The notes beneath the pieces were generated by a model that searched no databases, was not told the DNA's origin, and saw only the letters and a list, made by a program, of their open reading frames with translations. From Desulforamulus putei DSM 12395 (GTDB taxonomy: Bacteria > Bacillota > Desulfotomaculia > Desulfotomaculales > Desulfotomaculaceae), in assembly GCF_900129195.1 (NCBI RefSeq), contig NZ_FQUY01000003.1, forward strand, positions 1 to 64,000: a DNA stretch of 64,000 nt, written 5' to 3'. The position numbers were made by a program, and so were the translations under genes. Numbering within the stretch: the stretch's first letter is position 1; every line of letters begins with the position of its first letter. Shown one piece after another: positions 36,691 to 46,018 of the stretch.

Positions 36691-37410
36691 TTAGCGTGTT
36701 ACCTTTGGCAGCTTCCTGACAAATTCCATGAAATCCTCCAGGCGTCCTTCAAAGTCCGCATCGTAGTCGGGATTGCCATGGTCGATCAGATTATCGGTTA
36801 CCAGGTAGGTTTTAATGCCCAATTTCCCAGCCACTAAATCCTCTTTGGTATCGTTGCCCACCATGAGGGTTTCCTCCGGTTTGGCGCCGACTTTCTCCAG
36901 AATTTCTTTGTAGTAGTTGGGGTTGGGTTTGCAGAAGTGACAGTGTTCATAAGTGGTGACTAGGGCCCAGGGTATATCATCGATACCGGCCCAGCGCATC
37001 CGGTGAGCGGTGGCAACGTCAGGGAAAATGGGGTTGGTGGCCAGCACCAGTTGGTAGCCCTTGTCCACTAATTGCAGGCAAATTTGTCTGGACAACGGGG
37101 TGGGGGTGGTGCAGCAAATCAGTTCCCTGAACTCACCGTTATAGAAGTTATCAAACAAAGGCATTAATTCATCGGCAGGCAGGTTAAAGCGGGGGATAAA
37201 ATCCTCCATAAAAACCTCCTGGTTGGTTTTGTGCGGGCGGTTATCCCGAATCATGGCTTCGGTGGAAGCCCAGATATTTTTATGTAACACCTTGGGATCC
37301 ACAATATGAGAACAGGATTTGGTCAGGCGATCAAAGTAACTCGTTAGAAAGCGATTCAGGTCCATGGGCAGCAAAGTGCCGTCCAAATCGAACAGGATGG
37401 TTTTCAGCAT
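36691..37410 (-). CDS. HAD-superfamily hydrolase
   Basis: A 239-residue HAD phosphatase-like enzyme. Motif I is DLDGT (8-12), motif II lies in LVLATNPIFP, the motif III lysine is in CKPNPNYYKEIL, and motif IV is GNDTKED. The alpha-helical cap sits between motifs I and II. Substrate unknown. GGAGGAAAAC precedes the ATG. It follows the DUF896 gene on the minus strand, about 25 bases apart. Confidence 0.88.
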   Translation of the reverse strand: MLKTILFDLDGTLLPMDLNRFLTSYFDRLTKSCSHIVDPKVLHKNIWASTEAMIRDNRPHKTNQEVFMEDFIPRFNLPADELMPLFDNFYNGEFRELICCTTPTPLSRQICLQLVDKGYQLVLATNPIFPDVATAHRMRWAGIDDIPWALVTTYEHCHFCKPNPNYYKEILEKVGAKPEETLMVGNDTKEDLVAGKLGIKTYLVTDNLIDHGNPDYDADFEGRLEDFMEFVRKLPKVTR

Positions 37411-37434
37411 GTTTTCCTCCGCTTTGGTTGTATT

Positions 37435-37731
37435 CTAATGTAAGGGGCTTTTTTTACCATGATGGTGTCCGCTGCAGCCACAGCCGCCGTTTTTGCCGTG
37501 CTGAGGCCGGTGTTGGTGTTGATGCTTGGGCTGACCGCACCCGCAGCCGCAGGAACCCTCACCCTCGGCAAATCTGATATTGTTCAGGGCGTTAATCACT
37601 TGCCCGCGAATACCCTTGAGATACTGCTGGCGCAGTTGGTGCTGTTCCTCCTTTTCCTCCGGGGTCAGCCCTTCGGTCCTCTGCTTACGGGCCAGTGTGT
37701 TAATTCTATCAACCAGTTCCTTTGTGATCAT
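37435..37731 (-). CDS. DUF896 (YnzC-like) protein with His/Cys-rich tail
   Basis: A 98-residue protein. The first 55 residues are a DUF896 helical hairpin (KELVDRINTLARKQRTEGLT, then KEEQHQLRQQYLKGIRG). The YnzC family belongs to SOS-related small proteins in Bacillus. The tail (from about 58) contains five Cys and eight His (GSCGCGCG, QHQHRPQH, GGCGCSGHHHG), which is not part of the usual family and looks metal-binding. The ATG at 37731 follows GAGGTGA. Confidence 0.82.
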   Translation of the reverse strand: MITKELVDRINTLARKQRTEGLTPEEKEEQHQLRQQYLKGIRGQVINALNNIRFAEGEGSCGCGCGQPKHQHQHRPQHGKNGGCGCSGHHHGKKSPLH

Positions 37732-37869
37732 GGAAATCACCTCAATTTTTAGTATAGCATGGGGCGCCCAAGGGGAACAAGTTCGATCCCGAAGCATCCT
37801 AATACTATTACTATTATAGCATTGGCCACCATTTTTAACAGTTAGAAAGTGTGCTTATAACCTGTGACA

Positions 37870-37898
37870 TTGACAAATTTCGTTCTATTGCATACAAT
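37870..37898 (+). promoter_or_regulatory. promoter of the hisS T-box transcript
   Basis: TTGACA (37870-37875) and TACAAT (37893-37898) with a 17-base spacer, upstream of the leader. Confidence 0.85.
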
Positions 37899-37926
37899 AA
37901 TTCTCAGGTTTAATAAGGATAAATCT

Positions 37927-38180
37927 ATGATCGGGAGAGTAGGCTTGAGAAACCTTGCTCAGGGAGGAGAAGCCCCGGACTGAAAGCTTCTCTGCAAGAA
38001 CTTTGGCTGAAGAACCCCCGGGAGTTACCCCCGAAAGGATGAAGTCCCAGTAGGCCGGTACGGATCAACACCGTTATCGTTGACTTGAGAGGAACTTTTA
38101 TGTTCAATCAGGGTGGCACCACGGGAAGATCTCCCGTCCCTGGCGATGCTGCGGCATGCCCGGGGCGGGAGTTTATTTTT
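37927..38180 (+). ncRNA. T-box leader of hisS-aspS, apparent Asn specifier
   Basis: The conserved T-box AGGGTGGCACCACGGG is at 38110-38125, followed by a terminator (CTCCCGTCCC at 38131-38140 with GGGGCGGGAG at 38162-38171, then TTTATTTTT). AGTAGG lies near the base of stem I. The specifier region reads GAAG-AAC-CCCCGGGAG, and aligns base for base with GAAT-ATC-ACCCGGGAG of the ileS leader in this window. That makes the specifier AAC (Asn); no His codon or GAC is present at that place. Confidence 0.9.
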
Positions 38181-38234
38181 GCTTTGGCAAACAGCATGCT
38201 TTGTAAATGGAATGATGGCAAGGAGGTTTACTTT

Positions 38235-39494
38235 GTGCTAACGACCAGGCCGAGAGGTACCAACGATATTTTGCCGGGAGAAGTTGAAAAGTGGCAGTAC
38301 CTGGAGGAGCTCGCCCGGCAGGTATGCCGGGAATATGGCTACGGCGAGGTTCGAACGCCTGTTTTTGAACATACCGAGTTGTTTGCCCGGGGCGTCGGGG
38401 AGACCACCGACATTGTAGAAAAAGAAATGTACACCTTTACCGACCGGGGTGACCGCAGCATTACGCTGAGGCCTGAAGGCACCGCCGCTGCCGTGAGGGC
38501 CTATGTGGAAAATAAGCTGTACGCCATGCCCCAACCGATCAAGTTGTTTTACATAGGCCCCATGTTCCGCTATGACCGGCCCCAGGCAGGACGTTACCGC
38601 CAGTTTCACCAGTTTGGGGTGGAAGTATTTGGGTCTGACAGTCCCGCTGTGGATGCTGAAGTCATTGCCATGGCCATGGATATCTATGAAAGAATTGGTT
38701 TAAAAGACCTTGAACTTCATATCAACAGTGTGGGTTGCCCTGACTGCCGCCCGATTTTAAGGGAAAAACTCCAGGAGCATTTCCGCCCCCACTTGGCAAA
38801 CCTGTGCCCCAACTGCCAGGGGCGGTTTGAGAGAAACCCGCTGCGCATCCTGGATTGTAAAAACGAAAAATGCCAGAATATCGGCCGTCATGCGCCAACC
38901 ACATTGGACGCTCTCTGTGCCGCATGCGATTCTCATTTTGAGCTGGTAAAGTCTTACCTGGATGCAGTGGGGGTTCAATATATCGTAGACAACCGGCTGG
39001 TCAGGGGATTGGATTATTACACCCGTACCGCCTTTGAAATTATGGCCCGGGATATTGGTGCCCAGAGCTCCGTCGGCGGGGGCGGGCGCTACAACGGGTT
39101 AATTGAAGAATGCGGCGGTCCCCCTACCCCCGGCATTGGTTTTGCGCTGGGGTTGGAGCGCATTTTATTGACGGCGGAACGCCAGGGTATCACTTTCCCG
39201 GTCACCAGGGGACCCGCAGTTTTCATTGCCACCGTCGGTACCGAGGTGGAAAAGCAGGCCTTCACACTGCTGCAGCAATTGCGCAGGCAGGGGATTGCTG
39301 CCGAAAAGGATTACCTGGGCCGCAGTCTGAAGGCCCAAATGAAGTACGCCGGTAAATTGGACGCCCGGCTGGTCATCATCCTGGGTGAAGAAGAAGTGGC
39401 CCGGGGAGTGGCGGTGGTCCGGGATATGCAGGCCGGTGAACAGCAAGAAGTTCCCATGGGTGGCATGGTGGACTATATAAAAGCCAAAAGTTAA
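38235..39494 (+). CDS. hisS: histidyl-tRNA synthetase
   Basis: A 419-residue class II synthetase charging tRNA-His. Motif 2 is FYIGPMFRYDRPQAGRYRQF and the His-binding signature is RGLDYYTRTAFE; the C-terminal anticodon-binding domain follows. The GTG at 38235 (MLTTRPRGTNDILPGE) is preceded by AAGGAGG; the longer open frame upstream overlaps the T-box terminator. First gene of the T-box-controlled hisS-aspS operon. Confidence 0.96.
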   Translation: MLTTRPRGTNDILPGEVEKWQYLEELARQVCREYGYGEVRTPVFEHTELFARGVGETTDIVEKEMYTFTDRGDRSITLRPEGTAAAVRAYVENKLYAMPQPIKLFYIGPMFRYDRPQAGRYRQFHQFGVEVFGSDSPAVDAEVIAMAMDIYERIGLKDLELHINSVGCPDCRPILREKLQEHFRPHLANLCPNCQGRFERNPLRILDCKNEKCQNIGRHAPTTLDALCAACDSHFELVKSYLDAVGVQYIVDNRLVRGLDYYTRTAFEIMARDIGAQSSVGGGGRYNGLIEECGGPPTPGIGFALGLERILLTAERQGITFPVTRGPAVFIATVGTEVEKQAFTLLQQLRRQGIAAEKDYLGRSLKAQMKYAGKLDARLVIILGEEEVARGVAVVRDMQAGEQQEVPMGGMVDYIKAKS

Positions 39495-39555
39495 TGTTCA
39501 ATGTTTAATTTCTATAGAAATATTTTGAAAGGTAAAGCAATGGAGGGTACAACAA

Positions 39556-41361
39556 ATGTCTGAATCTATGCATGGTTTGCGCCGGACCAGTTATTGCGGT
39601 GATTTGAGGAAACAACATGAAGGTCAGGAAGTTGTGCTGATGGGTTGGGTACAAAGACGTCGGGACCACGGTGGATTGATCTTTGTGGATTTGCGGGACC
39701 GTTCCGGCATTGTCCAGGTGGTTTTCAGCCCGGAAGTGAATGAAGAAGCCTTTAAAAAGGCCGAAGGCGTTAGAAACGAGTACGTCCTGGCGGTGGTGGG
39801 CAAGGTGACGGCCCGCCCCGAGGGTACCGCCAACCCCAATATGGCCACCGGGGAAGTGGAGGTCTATGCCCATGCCCTGCGGGTGCTGAACCGGGCCAAA
39901 ACGCCTCCCTTCTATATTGAGGACAACATTGATGTGGATGAAAATTTACGCCTGCGCTATCGTTATCTTGACCTGCGCCGTCCGGAAATGCAGCGGGCCA
40001 TGATGCTGCGTCACCGGGCTGCCAAAAGCGTGCGGGATTTTCTGGACAACCACGGCTTTTGGGAAATTGAAACTCCCATGCTCACCAAAAGCACCCCGGA
40101 AGGGGCCAGGGATTACCTGGTGCCCAGCCGGGTTAACCCCGGCAAATTTTATGCCCTGCCCCAGTCCCCCCAACTATTCAAGCAAATTTTGATGCTGGCC
40201 GGCATGGAGCGTTATTTCCAAATTGTCCGCTGTTTTCGGGATGAGGATCTGCGGGCGGACCGCCAGCCGGAATTTACCCAGATCGACCTGGAGATGTCCT
40301 TTGTGGACGCCGAGGATGTCATGGGCCTCATGGAGCAAATGATTGCCCGGGTCTGCCGGGATACCATCGGTCTGGAAATCCCTACACCGTTCCCTCGCCT
40401 TTCCTATCAGGAAGCCATGGACCGTTTTGGCTCTGATAAACCGGATACACGATTCGGACTGGAATTGAAGGACATCACACCCATTGCCGCCCGGTGTGGA
40501 TTTAAGGTCTTCCACAGCGCCGTCGCCGGCGGCGGGCAGGTAAAAGGCATCAACGCCAGGGGCTGTGGTGCTTTCTCCCGCAAGGAGATTGATGACTTGA
40601 CAGCCTATGTGGCAGTTTACAAGGCCAAAGGCCTGGCTTACTTCATTATCAATGAAGACGGCTCGGTGAAATCACCCATTGCCAAGTTTTTTACACCGGA
40701 AGAAATAGCGGCCATTCAGGATAAGCTGGAAGCGCAGCCGGGGGACCTGCTGCTCTTTGTGGCAGACAAACCGGCGGTAGTGGCAGCCTCCCTGGGCGCC
40801 CTGCGGGTACACCTGGCGGAACGTCTGAACCTGATTCCCCAGGGAATGTGGAATTTCCTCTGGGTTACTGATTTTCCGCTGCTGGAATTCGACCCCGAAG
40901 AGGGCCGGTATTTTGCCATGCACCATCCCTTCACGTCCCCTGTGGAAGAGGACCTGCCGCTGCTGGAGAGCGATCCCGGCAAAGTCCGCGCCAGGGCCTA
41001 CGATATGGTATTAAACGGTGTGGAGGTTGGCGGGGGCAGCATCCGTATCCACCGCCGAGATGTGCAGGAATTGATGTTTAAGGCACTGGGTCTCAGTGCC
41101 GAGGAGGCCAGAGAAAAATTTGGTTTTATGCTGGAGGCCTTTGAATACGGCGCTCCTCCCCATGGAGGAATTGCCTTTGGCTTTGACCGGTTGGTCATGC
41201 TGCTGGCCGGCAAAGACAGCATCCGTGACGTCATTGCTTTCCCCAAAACCGCCAGCGCCACCTGCCTGATGACCCAGGCGCCGGACCTGGTGGACCCGGC
41301 TCAACTGGCCGAACTGCATATCCGCAGCACAGCGGTCATTAAGAATAACGGAACGAAATAA
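39556..41361 (+). CDS. aspS: aspartyl-tRNA synthetase, probably non-discriminating
   Basis: A 601-residue bacterial-type class II AspRS with an OB-fold anticodon domain, motif 2 ([20 protein letters not shown]), the GAD insertion and motif 3 ([13 protein letters not shown]). Residue His38 (RRRDHGG) and Gly90 ([10 protein letters not shown]) replace the Leu and Lys found in the discriminating E. coli enzyme. In studied enzymes the His/Gly pair marks AspRS that also charges tRNA-Asn, with GatCAB amidating the product. GGAGGGT precedes the ATG. Confidence 0.95.
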   Translation: MSESMHGLRRTSYCGDLRKQHEGQEVVLMGWVQRRRDHGGLIFVDLRDRSGIVQVVFSPEVNEEAFKKAEGVRNEYVLAVVGKVTARPEGTANPNMATGEVEVYAHALRVLNRAKTPPFYIEDNIDVDENLRLRYRYLDLRRPEMQRAMMLRHRAAKSVRDFLDNHGFWEIETPMLTKSTPEGARDYLVPSRVNPGKFYALPQSPQLFKQILMLAGMERYFQIVRCFRDEDLRADRQPEFTQIDLEMSFVDAEDVMGLMEQMIARVCRDTIGLEIPTPFPRLSYQEAMDRFGSDKPDTRFGLELKDITPIAARCGFKVFHSAVAGGGQVKGINARGCGAFSRKEIDDLTAYVAVYKAKGLAYFIINEDGSVKSPIAKFFTPEEIAAIQDKLEAQPGDLLLFVADKPAVVAASLGALRVHLAERLNLIPQGMWNFLWVTDFPLLEFDPEEGRYFAMHHPFTSPVEEDLPLLESDPGKVRARAYDMVLNGVEVGGGSIRIHRRDVQELMFKALGLSAEEAREKFGFMLEAFEYGAPPHGGIAFGFDRLVMLLAGKDSIRDVIAFPKTASATCLMTQAPDLVDPAQLAELHIRSTAVIKNNGTK

Positions 41362-41374
41362 TAAACATCTTATC

Positions 41375-41414
41375 AGGCAACTGGACTCAACAGTATCCCA
41401 GTTGCCTTTTCTTT
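41375..41414 (+). terminator. terminator of the hisS-aspS operon
   Basis: AGGCAACTGG (41375-41384) pairs with CCAGTTGCCT (41398-41407), followed by TTTCTTTT. Confidence 0.88.
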
Positions 41415-41644
41415 TGTGCAGTCCAAAGAGACCACGCAGTGAGCCGGGTGATTATTTTATTAGCCGGCAACACAAAAAATGTCGTTATTTTTTGATTTTT
41501 GGAAAAATCAGAGCATCCGAAGCAGCACTGGAGGACTTGCGAATTTGATAACGATATGTTAACATAATGATTGAAAAAATTATATTTTGCACAAAACACT
41601 GCCCTGCTTTGTGCGTGGTATACCTGAAGTTTTGAGCCAACATT
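41415..41644. other. intergenic stretch between aspS and 6S RNA
   Basis: AT-rich with no gene. Two small hairpins are visible (TGATTTTT/AAAAATCA near 41490-41508 and GCACAAA/TTTGTGC near 41588-41614). The promoter of the 6S RNA should lie here, but only a weak TATACC near 41621 was seen. Confidence 0.35.
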
Positions 41645-41837
41645 GAAGAAAAAGGGAGCCCGGTTTCACGCAAGGGAATGTAGACCTTACTTAGGATAAG
41701 GAAACAGGAAATTGCGGAAGGACACCCACCTGTTGGAGAACAGGTTCAAAAAACTTTGGGTAAAAACACGGCACGGTGGGGTTTCCTTATGGTTTACGTA
41801 AAATTTTTCTGCAACATCTCTGGTGAGATGTTTTTTC
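41645..41837 (+). ncRNA. ssrS: 6S RNA
   Basis: A closing stem AAGGGAGCCC (41652-41661) pairs fully with GGGTTTCCTT-type sequence at 41779-41788. Inside are TAGACCTTACTTAGGATAAGG, GGAAACAGGAAATTGCGG, and GGACACCCACCTGTT with its hairpin AACAGGTTC, the Firmicute 6S pattern as I recall it. A terminator (AACATCTC, TGGT, GAGATGTT, T run) ends the transcript at 41813-41837. It lies just after aspS, close to tcdA, where Bacillus bsrA is found. 6S RNA binds housekeeping RNA polymerase. Confidence 0.75.
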
Positions 41838-41905
41838 TTTTTAAGGTAATTTTAAGGATCAATGTTTATGATAAATTTAAAATTATATGCAAGGGAGAGA
41901 TGTTT

Positions 41906-43024
41906 ATGAAAGTAAGGGCGGAAAAACTTTCCAAACCACTCTTTGTTTTGCTGACCAAGAGCCTGTTGATGATTTTGTTAGTGGTTGTAGGACTTCACTG
42001 GTCAAGCAGCCAGCAACATTTGATTTCCATTGGAGACAAGCCGGCCATGGCGGAGCAGGGCTTTATCAGACCGGCCAATATATCGGCAGTGGTTAAGCAG
42101 ACTGCGCCGGCGGTGGTAAAGATTGAGACGGTGGTTCAGTCGGAGGTTGAGATGGATCCCTTTCTTAACGACCCCTTTTTCAGGCAGTTTTTCGGTATCC
42201 AGGGAGTGCCGAGAACCCAGGTGCAGACCGGCATGGGTTCCGGCTTCATTGTTTCGGAAGACGGTTATATTGTAACGAATTATCATGTCATTGAAGGAGC
42301 CAGCCAGATCCAGGTTACGCTGGCCACCAACAAGCAATACCGGGCCAGGGTGGTCGGAGCTGACCGGGAATTGGATTTAGCGGTGCTTAAAATTAATCCA
42401 GAGGGAAAACTGCCCACTTTGAAATTCGGCAGTTCCGATAGGATTGAAGTAGGAGATTGGGTCATTGCCATCGGCAACCCTTACGGCCTGGACCATACGG
42501 TAACAGTGGGAGTCATCAGCGCCAAGGGCAGGCCGGTGAACATCGGGGACAGGAGATTCCGTAACCTCCTGCAGACCGATGCCTCAATTAACCCCGGCAA
42601 CTCCGGCGGGCCGTTGCTCAACCTGAACGGTGAAGTGGTAGGGGTAAACACAGCAGTAAACGCAAAGGCCCAGGGAATTGGTTTTGCCATTCCTTCTTCA
42701 ACGGTGGCCTCGGTTTATAATCAACTAATAACCAAAGGAACCGTTGCCCATCCTTATATCGGAGTTAACATCCAACCTTCACAGGATCAGAGGGGTGTGG
42801 TAGTCTCCGGGGTGGCGCCGGACAGCCCGGCTATGACCGTTGGTTTAAAACCCGGGGACATCATTCTGCAATTTAACGGCAAAACTTTAACGACCCCCCA
42901 GGAACTAATTGATGCGGTGGATCAAACACAGCCGGGACAAAAAGTGACGCTGGTGGTTGTCAGGGCTGGACAAAGCAAAGAAGTACAGGTCATAATAGGA
43001 GATAAAAGTACCAGGAGAATTTAA
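41906..43024 (+). CDS. htrA: HtrA/DegP-family serine protease
   Basis: A 372-residue membrane-anchored protease. One N-terminal transmembrane segment (about 13-31) is followed by a trypsin-like domain with His127 (NYHVIEG), Asp157 (ELDLAVL) and Ser233 (NPGNSGGP) and a single PDZ domain at about 270-365. It degrades damaged exported proteins. The ATG at 41906 has AAGGGAG correctly spaced; the longer frame to 41756 would overlap the 6S RNA. It is followed by a two-component system, as with other envelope-stress HtrA genes. Confidence 0.93.
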   Translation: MKVRAEKLSKPLFVLLTKSLLMILLVVVGLHWSSSQQHLISIGDKPAMAEQGFIRPANISAVVKQTAPAVVKIETVVQSEVEMDPFLNDPFFRQFFGIQGVPRTQVQTGMGSGFIVSEDGYIVTNYHVIEGASQIQVTLATNKQYRARVVGADRELDLAVLKINPEGKLPTLKFGSSDRIEVGDWVIAIGNPYGLDHTVTVGVISAKGRPVNIGDRRFRNLLQTDASINPGNSGGPLLNLNGEVVGVNTAVNAKAQGIGFAIPSSTVASVYNQLITKGTVAHPYIGVNIQPSQDQRGVVVSGVAPDSPAMTVGLKPGDIILQFNGKTLTTPQELIDAVDQTQPGQKVTLVVVRAGQSKEVQVIIGDKSTRRI

Positions 43025-43026
43025 CC

Positions 43027-43048
43027 GGGCCCCGGCCCGGTTTTTTAG
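43027..43048 (+). terminator. short GC hairpin after htrA
   Basis: CCGGGCC and GGCCCGG with almost no loop, followed by TTTTTT. It probably limits read-through into the regulator gene. Confidence 0.65.
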
Positions 43049-43069
43049 GAAACAAAGTGGGGGAAGGAA

Positions 43070-43741
43070 ATGGGCGCCAGGATCTTGGTAATTGATGATG
43101 ACCCCAAAATTACGGCCATGTTGCAAAGGGCCTTGACCTATGAAGGATACCGGGTGGAGGTAGCCAACGACGGATATACCGGCCTGAACATGGCCAGAAA
43201 CAACCCGCCGGAATTGTTGATATTGGACATTATGCTGCCGGGGCTGGACGGCTGGGAAATCTGCCAGCGCTTTCGCAAGGAAAACGTGATTCCTATTCTT
43301 ATCCTCAGTGCCAGGGATGAAGTGGAAAGTAAGGTAAAGGGTCTCAATTTGGGAGCCGACGACTACCTGGGCAAGCCCTTTGCTCTGGAAGAACTGCTGG
43401 CCCGCATCCAGGCCCTGCTGCGCCGCAAGGCCAATGTCAGCAAGGTCATCCAGTTTTCCGACCTGAAAATGGATCTGGAGACCAGGGAGGTACGCCGGGC
43501 CGGCAAACCTTTATTCCTCACCTCCAGGGAGTTTGACCTGTTGAACCTTTTTCTAAACCATCCCAACCAGGTGTTAACCAGGGATCGGATCATTGACCGG
43601 GTTTGGGGCCTGGAATACACCGGGGGCTCCAACGTGGTAGAAGTTTACATAAATATGCTGCGTCAGAAGACGGAGGAACATGGACCAAGGCTGATCCACA
43701 CCGTCCGGGGAGTGGGATATGTACTGAGGGAGCAGGAATGA
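43070..43741 (+). CDS. OmpR-family response regulator
   Basis: A 223-residue regulator: receiver domain with acidic DDD near residue 9-11 and phospho-acceptor Asp53 (LLILDIMLPG), Lys in YLGKPF, then a winged-helix domain (TSREFDLLNLFL, NVVEVYINMLRQK). GGGGAAGGA precedes the ATG. Its stop overlaps the start of the kinase gene. Proximity to htrA suggests envelope-stress control similar in logic to CssR, though orthology is not shown. Confidence 0.92.
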   Translation: MGARILVIDDDPKITAMLQRALTYEGYRVEVANDGYTGLNMARNNPPELLILDIMLPGLDGWEICQRFRKENVIPILILSARDEVESKVKGLNLGADDYLGKPFALEELLARIQALLRRKANVSKVIQFSDLKMDLETREVRRAGKPLFLTSREFDLLNLFLNHPNQVLTRDRIIDRVWGLEYTGGSNVVEVYINMLRQKTEEHGPRLIHTVRGVGYVLREQE

Positions 43742-45165
43742 TGACCGTCAGGCTGAAACTTACATTATGGTATAGTGCCGTTGTAAGCTTAACCTTAATT
43801 GCCTTCTCCTTTATTCTCTATACGTTTCTTTCGTACAGCATGGTCCAGGAGATTGACAGGGAGCTGGCGGGGCGGGCTGTTGGGGTGGTCCGGTCCATCA
43901 AAGTGGTGGGGCCCAACTGGTTTCGCCAGCAGCAGATTGTACTGCCGGATGTGGATGTTTTTGGCTATCCCAATACCTACCTGCAGGTGGTGGATCCCTA
44001 CGGGCGCCTGGTGGCGAAGTCCAGCAACCTGTCCAACCAGACTTTGCCCTTAAGTGAAGACACCTTGAAGCTGGGTGTCACCGGACAGAGCTTCTACGAA
44101 TGGCTGCAGGTGGGCGGCCAGAGGATCCGGACCTATAATTATCCTTTAATGGCGGAACACCGTGTAGTGGGACTGCTCCAGGTGGGTCAACCTTTTTCAG
44201 GGATACAAGCGGCCCTGAACAGGTTGAAATGGTTGTTGTGGCTGTTGAGCGGCTTAATGATCCTGGCAGCCGGTTCCATTGGCTGGTGGTTGGCCAGGAC
44301 GGCCCTGCGGCCCGTTGAGGAAATCACAAAGACGGCAGCCCTCATCCGTCAGGAGTTAAACCTCCACCAGCGAATTGCCTGGGAAGGACCCAACGATGAA
44401 CTGGGGCGGCTGTCAGCAACATTGAACGGGATGCTGGACAGCCTGGAGGCGGCTTACCGGGAATTGGAGGAATCCCACGCCGCCCAGAGGAGATTTGTGG
44501 CGGATGTGTCCCATGAATTAAAGACGCCGTTGACAACCATCCGGGGCAATATTGATTTATTACGGAAAATGGGGGATGAACACCCCGCCATCCGGCAAGA
44601 GGCCCTGGCGGACATTGCCTCCGAGGCTGAGCGTATGAGCCGGCTGGTTTCGGATATGCTGGTGCTGGCCAGGGCGGATGCCGGTCTCACCCTGTCCCTG
44701 CAACCCCTGCCCGTTGTCCAAATCCTTCAGCAGGTTGGTCGGCAAGCCAAAATCCTGGCCGGCCAAATCAACTTTAAAATTGACATCGACGAACGCTGCA
44801 AAGACACCTATATCATGGCTGACCCTGATTATGTTAAGCAGCTGTTACTCATACTATTGGATAATGCCTTTAAATTTACTCCGCCGGCGGGTACGGTGGA
44901 ACTGTCGGTTGCATGCGGCGGGGACCGTGTACAGGTGCTGGTCAAAGACACCGGTATGGGCATCGACCCCGGTGAATTAAACCGGATCTTTGAACGTTTC
45001 TACCGGTCGGATAAATCCAGGCCGGTGGGAGGAACCGGGCTGGGCTTGTCCATTGCCAAATGGATTGCCGAACAGCACAGGGCGGAAATCAGCGTTGAGA
45101 GTGAACTCAAGAAGGGGAGTGTTTTCAAGGTAACATTCCCGGTCCTTAAGCAAATGCACGAATGA
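43738..45165 (+). CDS. sensor histidine kinase (HAMP, HisKA, HATPase)
   Basis: A 475-residue membrane kinase. TM1 is at about 10-32, an extracytoplasmic sensor region follows (about 33-158), TM2 lies near 163-185, then HAMP, a phospho-acceptor His259 (SHELKTPLTTIRGN) and an ATPase domain (LLLDNAFKFTPPAG, GTGLGLSI). The start overlaps the regulator stop (ATGATGA), with AGGGAG upstream; the next codon is also ATG. Probable partner of the regulator, monitoring the envelope. Confidence 0.92.
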   Translation: MMTVRLKLTLWYSAVVSLTLIAFSFILYTFLSYSMVQEIDRELAGRAVGVVRSIKVVGPNWFRQQQIVLPDVDVFGYPNTYLQVVDPYGRLVAKSSNLSNQTLPLSEDTLKLGVTGQSFYEWLQVGGQRIRTYNYPLMAEHRVVGLLQVGQPFSGIQAALNRLKWLLWLLSGLMILAAGSIGWWLARTALRPVEEITKTAALIRQELNLHQRIAWEGPNDELGRLSATLNGMLDSLEAAYRELEESHAAQRRFVADVSHELKTPLTTIRGNIDLLRKMGDEHPAIRQEALADIASEAERMSRLVSDMLVLARADAGLTLSLQPLPVVQILQQVGRQAKILAGQINFKIDIDERCKDTYIMADPDYVKQLLLILLDNAFKFTPPAGTVELSVACGGDRVQVLVKDTGMGIDPGELNRIFERFYRSDKSRPVGGTGLGLSIAKWIAEQHRAEISVESELKKGSVFKVTFPVLKQMHE

Positions 45166-45178
45166 TCAGGAGGTTCCC

Positions 45179-45955
45179 GTGGAACAGTACAGGTTTTCCA
45201 GAACAGCTATGTTAATAGGTGAAGAAGGGTTGGCCAAACTGGCATCTGCCAGGGTCATTGTTTTCGGTGTGGGGGGTGTAGGTTCCTACGTGGTGGAAGC
45301 CCTGGCCAGGGCCGGCATTGGGGAACTGACGCTGGTGGATTTTGACACGGTGGATATTACCAACATTAACCGGCAGTTGCATGCCCTGGAAAATACCGTT
45401 GGCCAAAACAAGGTAGATTTAATGGCGGCAAGGGTCAAACTTATTAACCCCCGGGCCACAGTCATCCCACTGAAACAATTTTATACCCCGGAAAAAGGGG
45501 ACCGGTTGATAAAGCCCCAATACTCTTACGTTGTGGATGCCATTGATAATGTTACAGGTAAAATAGACATCATCAAAAGGTGTTACTTCCAGAACATTCC
45601 TGTCATCTCCAGCATGGGAGCCGGTAATAAGCTTGACCCCGCCGCTTTCCGGGTGGCGGACATTTCCGAGACCTCGGTGGACCCCCTGGCCAGGGTGATT
45701 CGTCGGGAATTGAGAAAGTTTGCGATTCACAAAGGGGTCAAAGTGGTTTTCTCCCCGGAGCAACCTGTCACACCTAAGGTCAGGGTAGCTAGGGTCAAGG
45801 CGGACTCTGCGGACCCGGAGAGCCAGAGCAATTCCTTTGCGCCGGGCAGCATTTCCTTTGTCCCTGCCGCCGCCGGACTGGTCCTGGCCGGAGCGGTGGT
45901 GCGGGACATCCTGGGGATAACGAATACGAGTCATAACCTAAACAAAATATTATAG
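45179..45955 (+). CDS. tcdA: tRNA threonylcarbamoyladenosine dehydratase
   Basis: A 258-residue E1-like ThiF-fold protein of the TcdA/YrvM family. It ATP-dependently cyclises the t6A base at position 37 of tRNAs to ct6A. The nucleotide loop is FGVGGVGSYV (about 29-38), then LVDFDTVDITNINRQ, and VVDAIDNVTGKIDI; GNKLDP lies further on. GTG start after AGGAGG. It lies between the two-component system and the isc genes, as in Bacillus after aspS. Confidence 0.93.
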   Translation: MEQYRFSRTAMLIGEEGLAKLASARVIVFGVGGVGSYVVEALARAGIGELTLVDFDTVDITNINRQLHALENTVGQNKVDLMAARVKLINPRATVIPLKQFYTPEKGDRLIKPQYSYVVDAIDNVTGKIDIIKRCYFQNIPVISSMGAGNKLDPAAFRVADISETSVDPLARVIRRELRKFAIHKGVKVVFSPEQPVTPKVRVARVKADSADPESQSNSFAPGSISFVPAAAGLVLAGAVVRDILGITNTSHNLNKIL

Positions 45956-45968
45956 CATCCTTGCATAG

Positions 45969-45992
45969 TACCACCCCAGCGGTGGTATTTAT
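45969..45992 (+). terminator. terminator after tcdA
   Basis: TACCACC (45969-45975), loop CCAGC, GGTGGTA (45981-45987), then TTTATTC. Confidence 0.75.
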
Positions 45993-46018
45993 TCTTATAT
46001 TAGACTTTCTATATTTTA

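Noticed and set aside
38085-38234. N-terminal extension of hisS by 50 codons
   Set aside because: It would run through the T-box and its terminator; the GTG at 38235 gives the family N-terminus.
41756-41905. N-terminal extension of htrA by 50 codons
   Set aside because: It would overlap the 6S RNA and its terminator, and the ATG at 41906 has the better ribosome binding site.
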